Of a stretch of DNA of 64,000 nt, positions 8,489 to 17,786 are shown piece by piece (position 1 is the first letter of the stretch; each line of letters begins with the position of its first letter). Origin of the DNA: JAOUEA01 sp963810945 (GTDB lineage: Bacteria; Actinomycetota; UBA4738; HRBIN12). The stretch is taken from the NCBI GenBank assembly GCA_963810945.1, contig CAWEPI010000004.1, positions 868,001-932,000 of the forward strand. Direction: 5' to 3'. Under the pieces are notes generated by a model. That model made no database searches. It worked only from the letters and a program-made list of their open reading frames with translations, and was not told the DNA's origin. The position numbers were made by a program, and so were the translations under genes.

Positions 8489-9453
8489 GCGCTCCCCTCG
8501 CTAGCCTCGGGCTCGGGCATGCCGAACCCCGCCGGTACACGCAGGCGCCCTCGCACGTCGGCCGGTGATGCCAGGCCTTTCGCCTTCAGGTAGCGAACGA
8601 CGCCCTGTGCGACGCTCACCGGCGCGGCCGGGTCGATCAACGTCGCCGTGCCCACCTGCACCGCCCACGCGCCCGCGAGCAGGGCCTCGATCGCGTCCTG
8701 GCCCGAGCGGACGCCGCCCACGGCCAGCAGGGGCGTGTCGGGCACCGCCCGGGCGACCTCGAGGACCGCCCGAAGCATCAGTGGCTTCAGGACGGGGCCG
8801 GACAACCAGCCCGTGACGGACCCCAGCGCCGGACGGAGCCGATCGGGGATCACCGCGAGCGCCGGCGGCGACCCCCCGACCGTCACGCCGTGGGCACCCG
8901 CTCGCACGACCGCTTGCGCGAGATCACCGACGTCGGGTGCGTGGAGCGGGAGCTTCGCGAACGTGGGGACGAGCGACATCCTCGCGACCGCGCCCACGAC
9001 CTCGGAGGCGCGGTCGGCGTGCACGCCGAGCTCGGCTCGCCCCAGCTCGACGTCCGGCTGGGCGAGGCACATCTCGAGGGCCGCGACCTCGGGACGCCCC
9101 TGCAGGATGCTCGTGAGGCGCACGAAGTCCTCCAGGCTCGTCCCCCCGATCGAGACGACCACGTGCGCCCCGCCGCGTGCGAGCCTGGGCAGTTCCTCCG
9201 CCACGAAGGCATCGATCCCCGGGTTCTGGAACCCGGTCGACCACACGATGCCGGCGGGCGATTCGGCGATCCTCGGGGTCGGCGAGCCCTTCTGCGGCTC
9301 CAGCGTGATGGTGCGCGACACCACGCCACCCACCTTGTGGAGGTCCACCAATCCGGAGAGCTCCCGCCCCGTCCCCGCGCAGCCCGCGGCGATCATCACG
9401 GGGGTCGGCAGGACGAGCCCCGCGCCGAGATCGACGGAGAGCGTGCGTTTCAC
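8485..9453 (-). CDS. pyrD: dihydroorotate dehydrogenase, class 1B-like, with altered active site
   Basis: Predicted FMN subunit that oxidises dihydroorotate to orotate with the adjacent PyrK passing electrons to NAD. The 322-residue barrel keeps GFQNPGIDAF and the C-terminal FMN phosphate region GGVRSGQDAIEALLAGA. In the active-site segment normally ending SCPNV, the protein reads ALEMCLAQPDV, so the catalytic cysteine aligns with Gln132 and the asparagine with Asp. The usual KLSPN and INT segments read KLPLH and GGS. Either this is a divergent enzyme using another base, or activity is lost. The GTG start overlaps the pyrK stop (GTGA); a GTG nine bases upstream is an alternative. Confidence 0.85.
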   Translation of the reverse strand: MKRTLSVDLGAGLVLPTPVMIAAGCAGTGRELSGLVDLHKVGGVVSRTITLEPQKGSPTPRIAESPAGIVWSTGFQNPGIDAFVAEELPRLARGGAHVVVSIGGTSLEDFVRLTSILQGRPEVAALEMCLAQPDVELGRAELGVHADRASEVVGAVARMSLVPTFAKLPLHAPDVGDLAQAVVRAGAHGVTVGGSPPALAVIPDRLRPALGSVTGWLSGPVLKPLMLRAVLEVARAVPDTPLLAVGGVRSGQDAIEALLAGAWAVQVGTATLIDPAAPVSVAQGVVRYLKAKGLASPADVRGRLRVPAGFGMPEPEASEGSA

Positions 9454-10322
9454 CCCGGCCACGAGCGCACCACCGGGAGTCCTTCGGGGGGCGTGGGGAG
9501 CATCACCGGCTCGTCGCTCAGCCAGCGGTCCCAGAGCAGGCGCGCGGGGTTGAACACCGGGCCGTCGATGCAGGAGCGGAGGTTGTCGTATCCGGCTCCG
9601 TCCTTTCGCGCCACCGGCACCACGCAGGTCTGGCAGAGACCGAACCCGCACCCCATGCGTTCCTCCACCGCGACCTGGGCGGGAAGCTTGCGATCCGCGC
9701 AGTAGCGCGCGATCCGTTCGAGCGTGCGTGCCGGCGCCGCCGCGTAGACGACCTCCGTCTGCGTACGCTCAGCCATCTCCGGCAAGGCATCGAGTACGGT
9801 CCCGCGATCCCCGAGCGTGCCGTCGGCCGTCATGATGGCGACCGTCTGCGAGAGCCGCTTCCCCTCGATCGGCTTGAAGACGCGCTCCAGCGACTCGGCG
9901 CCCACGACCATGTCGACGCGCTTCCCGCGCGCGAGCAGCTCCTGCGCCAGGAAGTACAACGACGCCGCGCCGTGGCCCTCGGCGACGAGGAGGCAGTTCG
10001 TGAGCTTCTTGGGATAGGCGAATCCCTTGCCGAGGGGACCGATCACGTCGAGGAACTCGTGGGCCTTGGCGCTCGTGAGCCACTCGGTGCCGGCCCCCGC
10101 AGGATCGACGACGAACTCCAGCGTCCCCGCCCACCCCCCGCGGCGCGAGGCCTGGTGCACCGCGAAGTGCCTGCGCAGCAGGAACTCCCGGCCTTCGGGC
10201 ATCTGGACCGCGAGGAACTGGCCGGGCCGAGCCTTCTCGGCGATCTCCGGGGCCACGAGCGTGAGGGAGCTGTAGGCCCCCACCTTGCGCGTGGAGAGGA
10301 TCTCGGCGCGGACCCGGGTCAC
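9450..10322 (-). CDS. pyrK: dihydroorotate dehydrogenase electron-transfer subunit (PyrK)
   Basis: A 290-residue FAD and [2Fe-2S] protein that carries electrons from PyrD to NAD. It has an N-terminal ferredoxin-reductase-like FAD domain (RPGQFLAVQM near residue 33, RRHFAVH in the flavin region), a central NAD-binding domain, and a C-terminal cysteine cluster in MGCGFGLCQTC with the fourth Cys in NLRSCIDGPVF. All four cluster ligands are therefore present. The GTG start overlaps the carB stop and the stop overlaps the pyrD start, both as GTGA. Confidence 0.93.
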   Translation of the reverse strand: MTRVRAEILSTRKVGAYSSLTLVAPEIAEKARPGQFLAVQMPEGREFLLRRHFAVHQASRRGGWAGTLEFVVDPAGAGTEWLTSAKAHEFLDVIGPLGKGFAYPKKLTNCLLVAEGHGAASLYFLAQELLARGKRVDMVVGAESLERVFKPIEGKRLSQTVAIMTADGTLGDRGTVLDALPEMAERTQTEVVYAAAPARTLERIARYCADRKLPAQVAVEERMGCGFGLCQTCVVPVARKDGAGYDNLRSCIDGPVFNPARLLWDRWLSDEPVMLPTPPEGLPVVRSWPG

Positions 10323-13300
10323 GATCCCTCCCCGAAGACCGCTGCGGCGGCCGCCTCCTCGAACGTGAGGCGGGACTGGAGCGGCTCGAGGAGCGCCTCG
10401 GCGTGGTGCTCCTGGATCGACCGGGGCTCGGTGGGGGCGCCCCGGAGGGCCTCGATCCCTCGGACGGCGGCGAACACGCCCGGCAGCGTGGTGATGCAGG
10501 GCACGCCCGCGGCGGCCGACGCCGTGCGGATGAAGTAGCCGTCCGTGCGCGCCCCACGTCCGAACGGCGTGTTCACGACCAGGTCGATCCGACCCCCGCG
10601 GATCAGCTCCGCGACGTTGCGCGGTCCCTCACTCACCTTGGACACACGCTCGACCGGGATCCCCGCACGCTGGAGCACGCCCGCGGTGCCGCCGGTCGCC
10701 AGGAGTCTGAAGCCCATGTCCGCGAGGCGCTTCGCCGGGAAGACGATGGCCCGCTTGTCACGGTTCGCCACGCTCACGAACACGGTCCCCCCGTCGGGCA
10801 GGGCGTGACCCGCCGACACCATCGCCTTGGCGAGCGCCATCCCGGAGTCCGCGTCGATGCCCATCACCTCGCCCGTCGACTTCATCTCCGGTCCGAGCAC
10901 CGTGTCGACGCCGGGGAAGCGTCCGAACGGGAGCACGGCCGCCTTGACGCTCGTGTACGGCAGGTGGCGGTAGTGGTGGGGCTGCGACGGGAGCACGCCG
11001 TCCACCGCGAGCTGTGCGAGGGTGCGCCCCGCGAGGACCAGGGTCGCGACGCGCGCGAGTGAGACGCCGATCACCTTGGACACGAACGGCACCGTACGTG
11101 ATGCGCGCGGGTTGGCCTCCAGCACCCAGATGCGCTCGTCCTTCACGGCGAGCTGCAGGTTCAGCAGGCCCACGACGCCCAGGCGCCGCGCCAGCCGCCG
11201 GGTGATGTCCTCGATCACGTCGAGCTCCTCGTCGGAGAGGGTGGCGGGCGGGATCTGGCACGAGGAGTCTCCCGAGTGCACCCCGGCCTCCTCGATGTGT
11301 TCCATGACCGCGCCGACGAAGACATCGGTCCCGTCGCACACGGCATCCACGTCCACCTCGATCGCGCCCTCCAGGAACCGGTCGATCAGGACCGGGTGGT
11401 CGGGCGACGCCTCCGCGGCGGTCTGCACGAACCGCTCGAGGTCGAGTTCGTCGTACACGATCTCCATCGCACGGCCCCCCAGGACGTACGACGGCCTGAC
11501 GACGACCGGATACCCCACCTGGGCGGCGATCTGGCGAGCCTCATCCATCGTCCGCGCCTCCCCGTGGGGCGGGGCCGGGATCGCGAGCTCGGCGAGCACC
11601 TGCGCGAACTTCCCCCGGTCCTCGGCGAGATCGATCGCATCGGGCGAGGTGCCGAGGATCGTGAACCCCTCCTCCTGGAGGATCCGCGCCAGACGGAGCG
11701 GCGTCTGCCCCCCCAGCTGGGCGATGACGCCCACCGGACGTTCCGCGTGGCATACGGCCAGGACGTCTTCAGGGGACAGGGGCTCGAAGTACAGCCGGCT
11801 GGAGGTGTCGTAGTCCGTGGAAACGGTCTCCGGGTTGGAGTTCACCATGACGGACTCGAACCCGGCTTCCTCCAGGGCGAACGCCGCATGCACGCAGGCG
11901 TAGTCGAACTCGATGCCCTGCCCGATCCGGTTGGGCCCCGCCCCCAGGATCACCACGCGCGGGCGCTCCGAGGGCGTCACCTCCGTCTCGTCCTCGTAGG
12001 TGGAGAAGTGGTACGGCGTGCGGGCGGGGAACTCGCCGCCGCACGTGTCCACCGTCTTGAACACGGGGGCCACGCCGAGCGCCTCGCGGTGGCGGCGCAC
12101 CGCGGCGTCGGTGGACCCCGTGAGCAGCGCGACGCGCCCGTCCGACATGCCGAGGCGCTTCGCCGAGCGGAGCTCGGCCGCGGAAAGCGTGGAGAGCGGA
12201 CGTCCGCGGAGCCTCCCGGCCTCCTCGACGATCTCCGCGATCTGGTCGACGAACCACGGATCGATCCGGGAGGCGGCGGCCACCGCCTCGACCCCGTGGC
12301 CGGCGTGCAGCGCTCGTTCCACCAGGTGGAGCCTGCCCTCGGTGCCGTCCACGATCGCCGCGAGCGGATCGGCCTCGTAGCCCGCCATGTACTCCGCGCC
12401 CAGGTCGTATCCGGCCTTCTCCAGTCCGCGCCACGCCTTGCCCAGCGCCTCCTTGAACGTGCGCCCGATCGCCATGACCTCGCCCACCGACTTCATCGTC
12501 GAGGTGAGACGCGGGTCGGCCTCGGAGAACTTCTCGAAGGCGAACCGGGGGATCTTCACCACCACGTAGTCGAGGGTGGGCTCGAACGACGCGGGCGTCT
12601 CGCCGGTGATGTCGTTGGTGATCTCGTCGAGCCGGTACCCCACCGCGAGGAGCGCCGCGATCTTCGCGATGGGGAACCCCGTGGCCTTCGACGCGAGCGC
12701 GCTCGAACGCGAGACCCGGGGGTTCATCTCGATCAGCACCTGCCGTCCGGTCTGCGGATCCACGGCGAATTGCACGTTCGATCCGCCGGTCTCCACGCCG
12801 ATCACCCGCAGGACCTTCAACGCGGCATCACGCATCTGCTGGTATTCACGGTCGGTGAGGGTCTGCTGGGGCGCCACCGTGATGGAGTCGCCGGTGTGGA
12901 TCCCCATCGGGTCGACGTTCTCGATCGAACAGATGATCACCCCGTTGTCGTCGGCGTCGCGCATCACCTCCAGCTCGAACTCCTTCCAGCCCGCGATCGA
13001 CTCCTCGATCAGGATCTCGCTCACGGGGCTGATCTCGAGGCTGCGCGCGGCGAGGCCGGTGAGCTCCTCAGGGTTCCCGGCGAACCCGCTGCCGCCGCCC
13101 CCGAGCGTGAAGGACGCGCGCACGATCACCGGGTACCCGATCGCTTCCCCGAGGGACAACGCCTCGTCGAGGGTGTGCGCGACCCCGGCGCGCGGCACGT
13201 CCAGGCCGGCTTTGGTCATGGCCTCCTTGAACCCGCTCCGGTCTTCCGCGCGATGGATCGCGTCCAGGGAGGCACCGATCAACCGGATGCCGAGCCGATC

Positions 13301-13624
13301 GAGGTCGCCCGACTCGGCGAGGGCCACCGCCACGTTGAGCGCGGTCTGCCCGCCGATGGTGGGGAGCAGCGCATCCGGCCGCTCGCGTTCGAGGATCCGC
13401 AGGACGGAGTCGGGCTCCAGGGGCTCGATGTACGTTCGGTCCGCGAACTGCGGGTCGGTCATGATCGTGGCGGGGTTGGAGTTCACGAGCGCCACCTCGT
13501 AACCCTCACGTCGCAGCACCTTGCAGGCCTGGGTGCCCGAGTAGTCGAACTCGCAGGCCTGACCGATCACGATCGGTCCCGAGCCGATCACCATGATCTT
13601 GCGGATGTCGTCGCGCCGGGGCAT
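10319..13624 (-). CDS. carB: carbamoyl-phosphate synthase large subunit
   Basis: The 1101-residue large subunit makes carbamoyl phosphate from bicarbonate, ATP and glutamine-derived ammonia. It contains two ATP-grasp halves, beginning IMVIGSGPIVIGQACEFDYS (near residue 9) and VVILGAGPNRIGQGIEFDY (middle of the protein), and a C-terminal MGS-like allosteric domain (FRLLATGGTAGVL). The reading frame is uninterrupted, unlike its partner carA. It starts with an ATG three bases from the carA stop. The same frame is open upstream through carA, but that upstream stretch is a shadow of carA and not part of CarB. Confidence 0.97.
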   Translation of the reverse strand: MPRRDDIRKIMVIGSGPIVIGQACEFDYSGTQACKVLRREGYEVALVNSNPATIMTDPQFADRTYIEPLEPDSVLRILERERPDALLPTIGGQTALNVAVALAESGDLDRLGIRLIGASLDAIHRAEDRSGFKEAMTKAGLDVPRAGVAHTLDEALSLGEAIGYPVIVRASFTLGGGGSGFAGNPEELTGLAARSLEISPVSEILIEESIAGWKEFELEVMRDADDNGVIICSIENVDPMGIHTGDSITVAPQQTLTDREYQQMRDAALKVLRVIGVETGGSNVQFAVDPQTGRQVLIEMNPRVSRSSALASKATGFPIAKIAALLAVGYRLDEITNDITGETPASFEPTLDYVVVKIPRFAFEKFSEADPRLTSTMKSVGEVMAIGRTFKEALGKAWRGLEKAGYDLGAEYMAGYEADPLAAIVDGTEGRLHLVERALHAGHGVEAVAAASRIDPWFVDQIAEIVEEAGRLRGRPLSTLSAAELRSAKRLGMSDGRVALLTGSTDAAVRRHREALGVAPVFKTVDTCGGEFPARTPYHFSTYEDETEVTPSERPRVVILGAGPNRIGQGIEFDYACVHAAFALEEAGFESVMVNSNPETVSTDYDTSSRLYFEPLSPEDVLAVCHAERPVGVIAQLGGQTPLRLARILQEEGFTILGTSPDAIDLAEDRGKFAQVLAELAIPAPPHGEARTMDEARQIAAQVGYPVVVRPSYVLGGRAMEIVYDELDLERFVQTAAEASPDHPVLIDRFLEGAIEVDVDAVCDGTDVFVGAVMEHIEEAGVHSGDSSCQIPPATLSDEELDVIEDITRRLARRLGVVGLLNLQLAVKDERIWVLEANPRASRTVPFVSKVIGVSLARVATLVLAGRTLAQLAVDGVLPSQPHHYRHLPYTSVKAAVLPFGRFPGVDTVLGPEMKSTGEVMGIDADSGMALAKAMVSAGHALPDGGTVFVSVANRDKRAIVFPAKRLADMGFRLLATGGTAGVLQRAGIPVERVSKVSEGPRNVAELIRGGRIDLVVNTPFGRGARTDGYFIRTASAAAGVPCITTLPGVFAAVRGIEALRGAPTEPRSIQEHHAEALLEPLQSRLTFEEAAAAAVFGEGS

Positions 13625-13626
13625 GT

Positions 13627-14771
13627 TCAGGCGGCCCCGATCAGGTCGCGGAAGTCCTCGAACAGGTACCGCGAGTCGTGGGGGCCGGGCGCCGCCTCGG
13701 GGTGGTACTGGACGCTGAACGCCGGGACGTCGAGGCATCGCAGGCCTTCGAGCGTGCCGTCGTTGAGGTTCCAGTGGGTGAGCTCGATGCGCCCGAAATC
13801 GCCGAGGACCCCGCCGTCGGGATCCGCCGTCCATCCCTCGGGATCGACGGCGAACCCGTGGTTGTGACTCGTGATCTCCACCGTGCCGGTCCGGACGTGC
13901 TTCACGGGCTGATTCACGCCGCGGTGTCCGAACCTCATCTTGTAGGTCCGCCCGCCGAGCGCGAGGCCGAGGAGTTGATGGCCGAGGCAGATCCCGAACA
14001 GCGGCACCTTCCCGACGAGGTCCCTCGTCGCCGCGATCCCGTACGCCGTGGCGGCCGGGTCCCCGGGCCCATTCGAGAGGAAGACACCGTCGAAGCCCTC
14101 GGCCGCGATCCGCGTCGCAGGCGTCTCCGCCGGGAAGACGGTGGCCTCGATCCCCGCGCTCCGCGAGCAGGCGCAGGATGTTGCGCTTGATCCCGAAGTC
14201 GTAGGCCGCCACGCGATGGACGGCACCCGCGGTCGGTCGAGGCGGGACCCACGAGCGCCGCCGCCTCGTAGCGCTCCGCCGCCGTGACCGTGCGCGCCAG
14301 GTCGGCGCCGACCATCCCCGGCGTGGCGCGCACCCGCTCGAGCAGCGAGCGTTCGTCCAGGTCCACCGTGGAGATGGCGGCGCGCATCGCGCCCGCCTCG
14401 CGGAGCCGTCGCGTGAGCCGCCGCGTGTCGATGCCCTCGATCCCCATGACCCCCGCGTCGACGAGGGCCTCCTGCAGGGTGGACTCCGCGCGCCACGACG
14501 ACGCGCGGCGCGCGGTCTCGCGCACCGCGAACCCGGCCACCTGCACGCCCGCCGACTCGGGATCCGCCGCGTTCATCCCGTAGTTGCCCTGCAGCGGATA
14601 CGTCATCGCCACGATCTGTCCCGCGTAGGACGGATCCGTGAGGACCTCCTGATAACCCGCCATCCCGGTGTTGAAGACCGCCTCACCGAAGCTCTCGCCC
14701 TCGGCACCGAACGCGGTGCCTGCGAAGACGGAGCCGTCCTCGAGCGCGAGGACCGCCGCGGGTCCCCTCAC
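13627..14771 (-). CDS. carA: carbamoyl-phosphate synthase small subunit (sequence frameshifted twice)
   Basis: Glutaminase subunit that supplies ammonia to CarB. The N-terminal domain (VLALEDGSVFAGTAFGA, GYQEVLTDPSYAGQ) runs from a GTG at 14771 that overlaps the pyrC stop. Near 14215-14235 the frame moves by one base to AAYDFGIKRNILRLLAERG. At a run of four C bases near 14152-14155 it moves again to IEATVFPAETPATRIA. The class I glutamine amidotransferase domain then has the nucleophile in FGICLGHQ and the catalytic His/Glu in QYHPEA. Joined, the protein is about 380 residues, the normal length. Both shifts are single extra bases. Confidence 0.9.
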
Positions 14772-16074
14772 CGGGTGGCCTTCCCCTCGGCGACGGTCAA
14801 CGTGCCCCGCAGCGCCGTGTAGCGCACCCGGCCGCTGAGCTCCTGCCCGAGGAACGCGCAGTTGCGCGCCTTGGACGCGAACGGCGCCTCGACGGTCCAC
14901 CGCGCCTCCGGGTCGAAGACGACGAGGTTGGCGGGGTTCCCCACCTCGAGCGGACCTCCGTGCCCGGCCGCGCCCAGGATCCGGGCGGGTTCGGATGTCA
15001 TCGCCTGGAGCACCCGCCCGAGCGGCACGATGCCCGGTTCCACGAGGTGAGTGAGCATCGCCGCGAGGGCGGTCTCGAGCCCGATCGTGCCGGGCGGGGA
15101 CCGGTCGAACTCGGCGTCCTTCTCCTCGACCGCGTGCGGGGCGTGGTCGGTGGCGATGGCGTCGATCGTCCCGTCCAGGAGCCCCTCGCGCAAGGCATCG
15201 CGATCCTCGGCCGTGCGGATGGGCGGGTTCACCTTGAAGTTCGTGTCGAAGGTGCGCAGGTCGTCGTCCGTGAACACCAGGTGATGGGGTGTCACCTCCG
15301 CCGTGACCCGGATCCCCTCGGCCTTGGCCCGTCGGATCGCCGCCACCGCGCGCGCACCCGTCACGTGGCAGACGTGGATCCGCCCGCCCGTGAGGCGCGC
15401 CATCGCCAGGTCGCGCGCCACGACGATCTCCTCCGCCTCGGCCGGGCGTCCGGCGAGACCGAGCGTGTAGGAGTTCACCCCCTCGTGCATCTGGCCGCCC
15501 TCGACCAGGGCGGCGTCCTCGCAATGGTCCGCCAAGACGATCTCCTCGGGGAACGCCTTCGCGTACGTGAGCGCGTTCCGCAACAGACGCGCCGACGGCA
15601 CGCAGTGGCCGTCGTCGCTGAAGACGCGCACGCCCGCCGCCACCATCTCCCCCATCTCCGCGATGGACTCCCCTTCGAGACCCTTCGTGATGGCGCCCAC
15701 CGGATACACGTCGCAGAGCCCGGCCTCGGCAGCCTTGTCGCGGATCTCGGCGATGACGCCGGCATGATCCGTGACGGGGTCCGTGTTGGCCATCGACGCG
15801 ACGGCCGTGAACCCTCCGAGGGCCGCGGCCCGCGTCCCCGTCTCGATCGTCTCCTTGGCCTCGAAGCCCGGCTCGCGAAGGTGCGTGTGCATGTCCACGA
15901 GCCCGGGTGCGAGCACGCAGTCCGGCGACGTCGAGGATCTCCGCACCGTCGCGCCGAGACCCCCGTGCCGATCGCGGCGATCGACGTCCCCTCGACGAGC
16001 ACGTCTGCCAGGTCGTCGCGGCCGGTGAGCGGATCGACCACGCGCCCGCCGGCGAACACGATGCGCTCAGCCAT
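14768..16074 (-). CDS. pyrC: dihydroorotase (sequence frameshifted twice)
   Basis: Zinc amidohydrolase that cyclises carbamoyl aspartate to dihydroorotate. The start MAERIVFAGGRVVDPLTG lies in one frame, DGAEILDVAG in the next, and the zinc-site region CVLAPGLVDMHTHLREPG onward in the third. The shifts fall near 15950-15965 and 15920-15930, each one extra base. Removing them restores a class I dihydroorotase of about 433 residues with the HxH metal motif and ATDHAPH late in the barrel. The ATG at 16074 lies eight bases inside the end of pyrB, and the stop overlaps the carA start. Confidence 0.9.
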
Positions 16075-17000
16075 CGATGGCCCCCTCTCCTCCGCCGCCC
16101 AGCAAGAGGTACAGGAGCGACATCCGGATCGCGATGCCGTTCGTCACCTGCTCTTCGATCAAGGCTTGCGGGAGGTCCGCGACGTCGGAGTCGATCTCCA
16201 CGCCCCGGTTCATGGGCCCCGGATGCATGATGAAGGCGCCTTCGGGCAGCATGGCGGCCCGGGCGCTCGTGAGGCCGAAGAGCCGGTTGTACTCGCGCAC
16301 GCTCGGGAAGTACTCGAGGCGCTGACGCTCGCGCTGGACGCGCAACATGTAGCAGACGTCCAGTTTCGGCAGGACGGACCCGATGTCGTAGCTCACGTTC
16401 ACGCCCCATTGCGGCGCGTCGGGCGGGATCAGCGTCGGTGGCCCGATCAGCGTGACCTCGGCGCCCATCTTCACCAGCCCGAAGCTGAGCGATCGCGCCA
16501 CGCGCGAGTGGAGCACGTCGCCCACGATCGCCACACGCAGGCCCTCGAGCCGGCCCAGCTTCTCGCGCATCGTGTAGAGGTCGAGGAGCGCCTGCGTGGG
16601 GTGCTCGTGCGTCCCGTCCCCGGCGTTCAGCACGTGGCCGTGACACCCAGCGCGTCAGCTGGAGCGGGGAGCCGCTGGACGAATGCCGGATCACGATGGC
16701 GTCGGCGCCCATCGCCTGCAGCGTGAGGGCAGAGTCCTTCAGGCTCTCGCCCTTGGCGACGCTCGTGCCGCTCGCGCTGAAGTTGATCACGTCGGCCGAG
16801 AGGCGTTTCGCGGCGAGCTCGAACGAGATGCGTGTGCGCGTGGAGTTCTCCAGGAAGAAGTTCACGACCGTGCGCCCGCGCAGCGCCGGCACCTTCTTGA
16901 TCACCCGCGTGCCGACCTCGCGGAAGGACTCCGCCGTGTCGAGGATGCGCACGACATCGTCGGCCGTGACGTCGTCCATCGAAAGCAGGTGCTTGTTCAC
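16067..17000 (-). CDS. pyrB: aspartate carbamoyltransferase catalytic subunit (sequence frameshifted once)
   Basis: Condenses carbamoyl phosphate with aspartate. The N-terminal half has FFLENSTRTRISFELAAKRL, whose STRTR binds carbamoyl phosphate. Near 16635-16645 one extra base breaks the frame, and the protein resumes with HVLNAGDGTHEHPTQALLD and continues through MHPGPMNRGVEI. Total length about 310 residues is normal. The GTG start overlaps the pyrR stop (GTGA). No pyrI regulatory subunit is present, as expected outside enterobacteria. Confidence 0.92.
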
Positions 17001-17569
17001 GACCGCGTCCCCTCCTCCACCGCGACCGGGCGGTCCGCGGCCGATTCCTCGATCACGACGGCATCCTCGCCGTCGAGCTCGCTCACGAGCACCCGGACGT
17101 CGTCGGCGCGCCGTGTGGGCACGTTCTTCCCCACGAAGTCCGCACGGATGGGGAGCTCGCGATGGCCTCGATCGACCAGGACCGCCAGCTGGATCCGTCT
17201 CGGCCGCCCGAAGTCCATCAAGGCGTCCATCGCGGCGCGGATCGTGCGCCCCGTGAACAGGACGTCGTCGACGAGCACGAGCGTCTTGCCGCTGATGTCG
17301 AAGCCGATCCGGGTCTCGTGCACCTCGGGGGCCTCGGCCTTCAAGCCGATGTCGTCGCGATAGAACGTGATGTCGAGGACGCCGACCTGGATCTCGCGCC
17401 CCTCGATGCGCCCGATCTCGGCCGCCAACCGGCGCGCGAGGTGATCCCCACGGTTGGCGATGCCGATCAGGGCGACGCCCTCACCGCCCTTGTCGCGTTC
17501 GAGGATCTCGTGCGCGATGCGGGTCAGCGCCCGGCGCACGTCCTCGGCGTCGAGCAGCTTCCCGCTCAA
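16997..17569 (-). CDS. pyrR: pyrimidine operon regulator / uracil phosphoribosyltransferase PyrR
   Basis: RNA-binding regulator with a phosphoribosyltransferase fold. The PRPP loop LVLVDDVLFTGRTIRAAMDAL (about residues 95-115) is intact, and the family start KLLDAEDVRRALTRIAHEI is at residue 4. Length is 190 residues. As written the start is a TTG at 17569 whose TTGA overlaps the stop of a short upstream ORF. If one G in the GGGGG run just upstream is an error, an ATG about 24 bases upstream would join the frame instead. It heads the pyr operon and lies downstream of a predicted PyrR-binding hairpin, implying autoregulation by UMP/UTP. Confidence 0.93.
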   Translation of the reverse strand: MSGKLLDAEDVRRALTRIAHEILERDKGGEGVALIGIANRGDHLARRLAAEIGRIEGREIQVGVLDITFYRDDIGLKAEAPEVHETRIGFDISGKTLVLVDDVLFTGRTIRAAMDALMDFGRPRRIQLAVLVDRGHRELPIRADFVGKNVPTRRADDVRVLVSELDGEDAVVIEESAADRPVAVEEGTRS

Positions 17570-17619
17570 CGGGGAACGCCCCCTCGAGCATGCGAGGAGG
17601 CGCGTCGGTTGGGTGCCAT
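17566..17619 (-). CDS. possible 17-residue leader peptide upstream of pyrR
   Basis: An ATG at 17619 opens a 17-codon ORF (MAPNRRASSHARGGVPR) whose TGA overlaps the pyrR TTG start as TTGA. Its ribosome-binding sequence (GGGAAGGGAG, 17634-17625) forms the 3' arm of the predicted PyrR hairpin, with six bases between GGAG and the ATG. This would let PyrR binding block leader translation and, by coupling, pyrR. The ORF crosses a GGGGG run, so one base error would remove the arrangement. The peptide resembles no known protein. Confidence 0.4.
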   Translation of the reverse strand: MAPNRRASSHARGGVPR

Positions 17620-17624
17620 ATGCC

Positions 17625-17668
17625 GCTCCCTTCCCGGCCTCTCCGGACCGGACTTAAAGGGGAAGGAG
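17625..17668 (-). promoter_or_regulatory. PyrR-binding RNA hairpin (pyr operon leader)
   Basis: On the minus strand an outer stem pairs CTCCTTCCC (from 17668) with GGGAAGGGAG (17634-17625, one bulged base). An inner CCGG/CCGG stem closes a loop reading UCCGGAGAGG (17647-17638). This matches the PyrR binding-loop consensus UCCxGAGAGG described for Bacillus and found in actinobacterial pyr leaders. No separate terminator or antiterminator stem is evident. The 3' arm holds the ribosome-binding site of the next ORF, so control by blocking translation, as proposed for mycobacterial pyrR, fits better than attenuation. Confidence 0.75.
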
Positions 17669-17678
17669 TTCCCGGTCG

Positions 17679-17684
17679 AGGATA
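17679..17684 (-). promoter_or_regulatory. possible -10 element for the pyr operon
   Basis: TATCCT on the minus strand lies about ten bases before the PyrR hairpin, a good position for the operon's transcription start. No clear -35 hexamer is seen at 16-18 bases, so the call is tentative. Confidence 0.3.
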
Positions 17685-17742
17685 GCACCACGACCGACGG
17701 GCCGCCGGGAGAGGGTTCCTGGCGTACCCGTGGACCCGGTCG

Positions 17743-17748
17743 TACACT
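17743..17748 (+). promoter_or_regulatory. possible -10 element for tatA
   Basis: TACACT on the plus strand lies 38 bases before the tatA ATG, with AAAAGGCGG as a ribosome-binding sequence. The same TACACT hexamer is the -10 of the ruvC promoter candidate. No good -35 match is present at the expected distance. Confidence 0.35.
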
Positions 17749-17786
17749 GAGCCGGTATCCCCAACGCGGAAAAGGCGGTAAACGGC

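Noticed and set aside
13935..17000. A single 1021-codon open frame across pyrB, pyrC and carA
   Set aside because: Only its first part (pyrB), a short middle piece (pyrC) and last part (carA) match proteins. The rest is Arg/Gly-rich shadow translation produced by high GC and frame shifts in the real genes.
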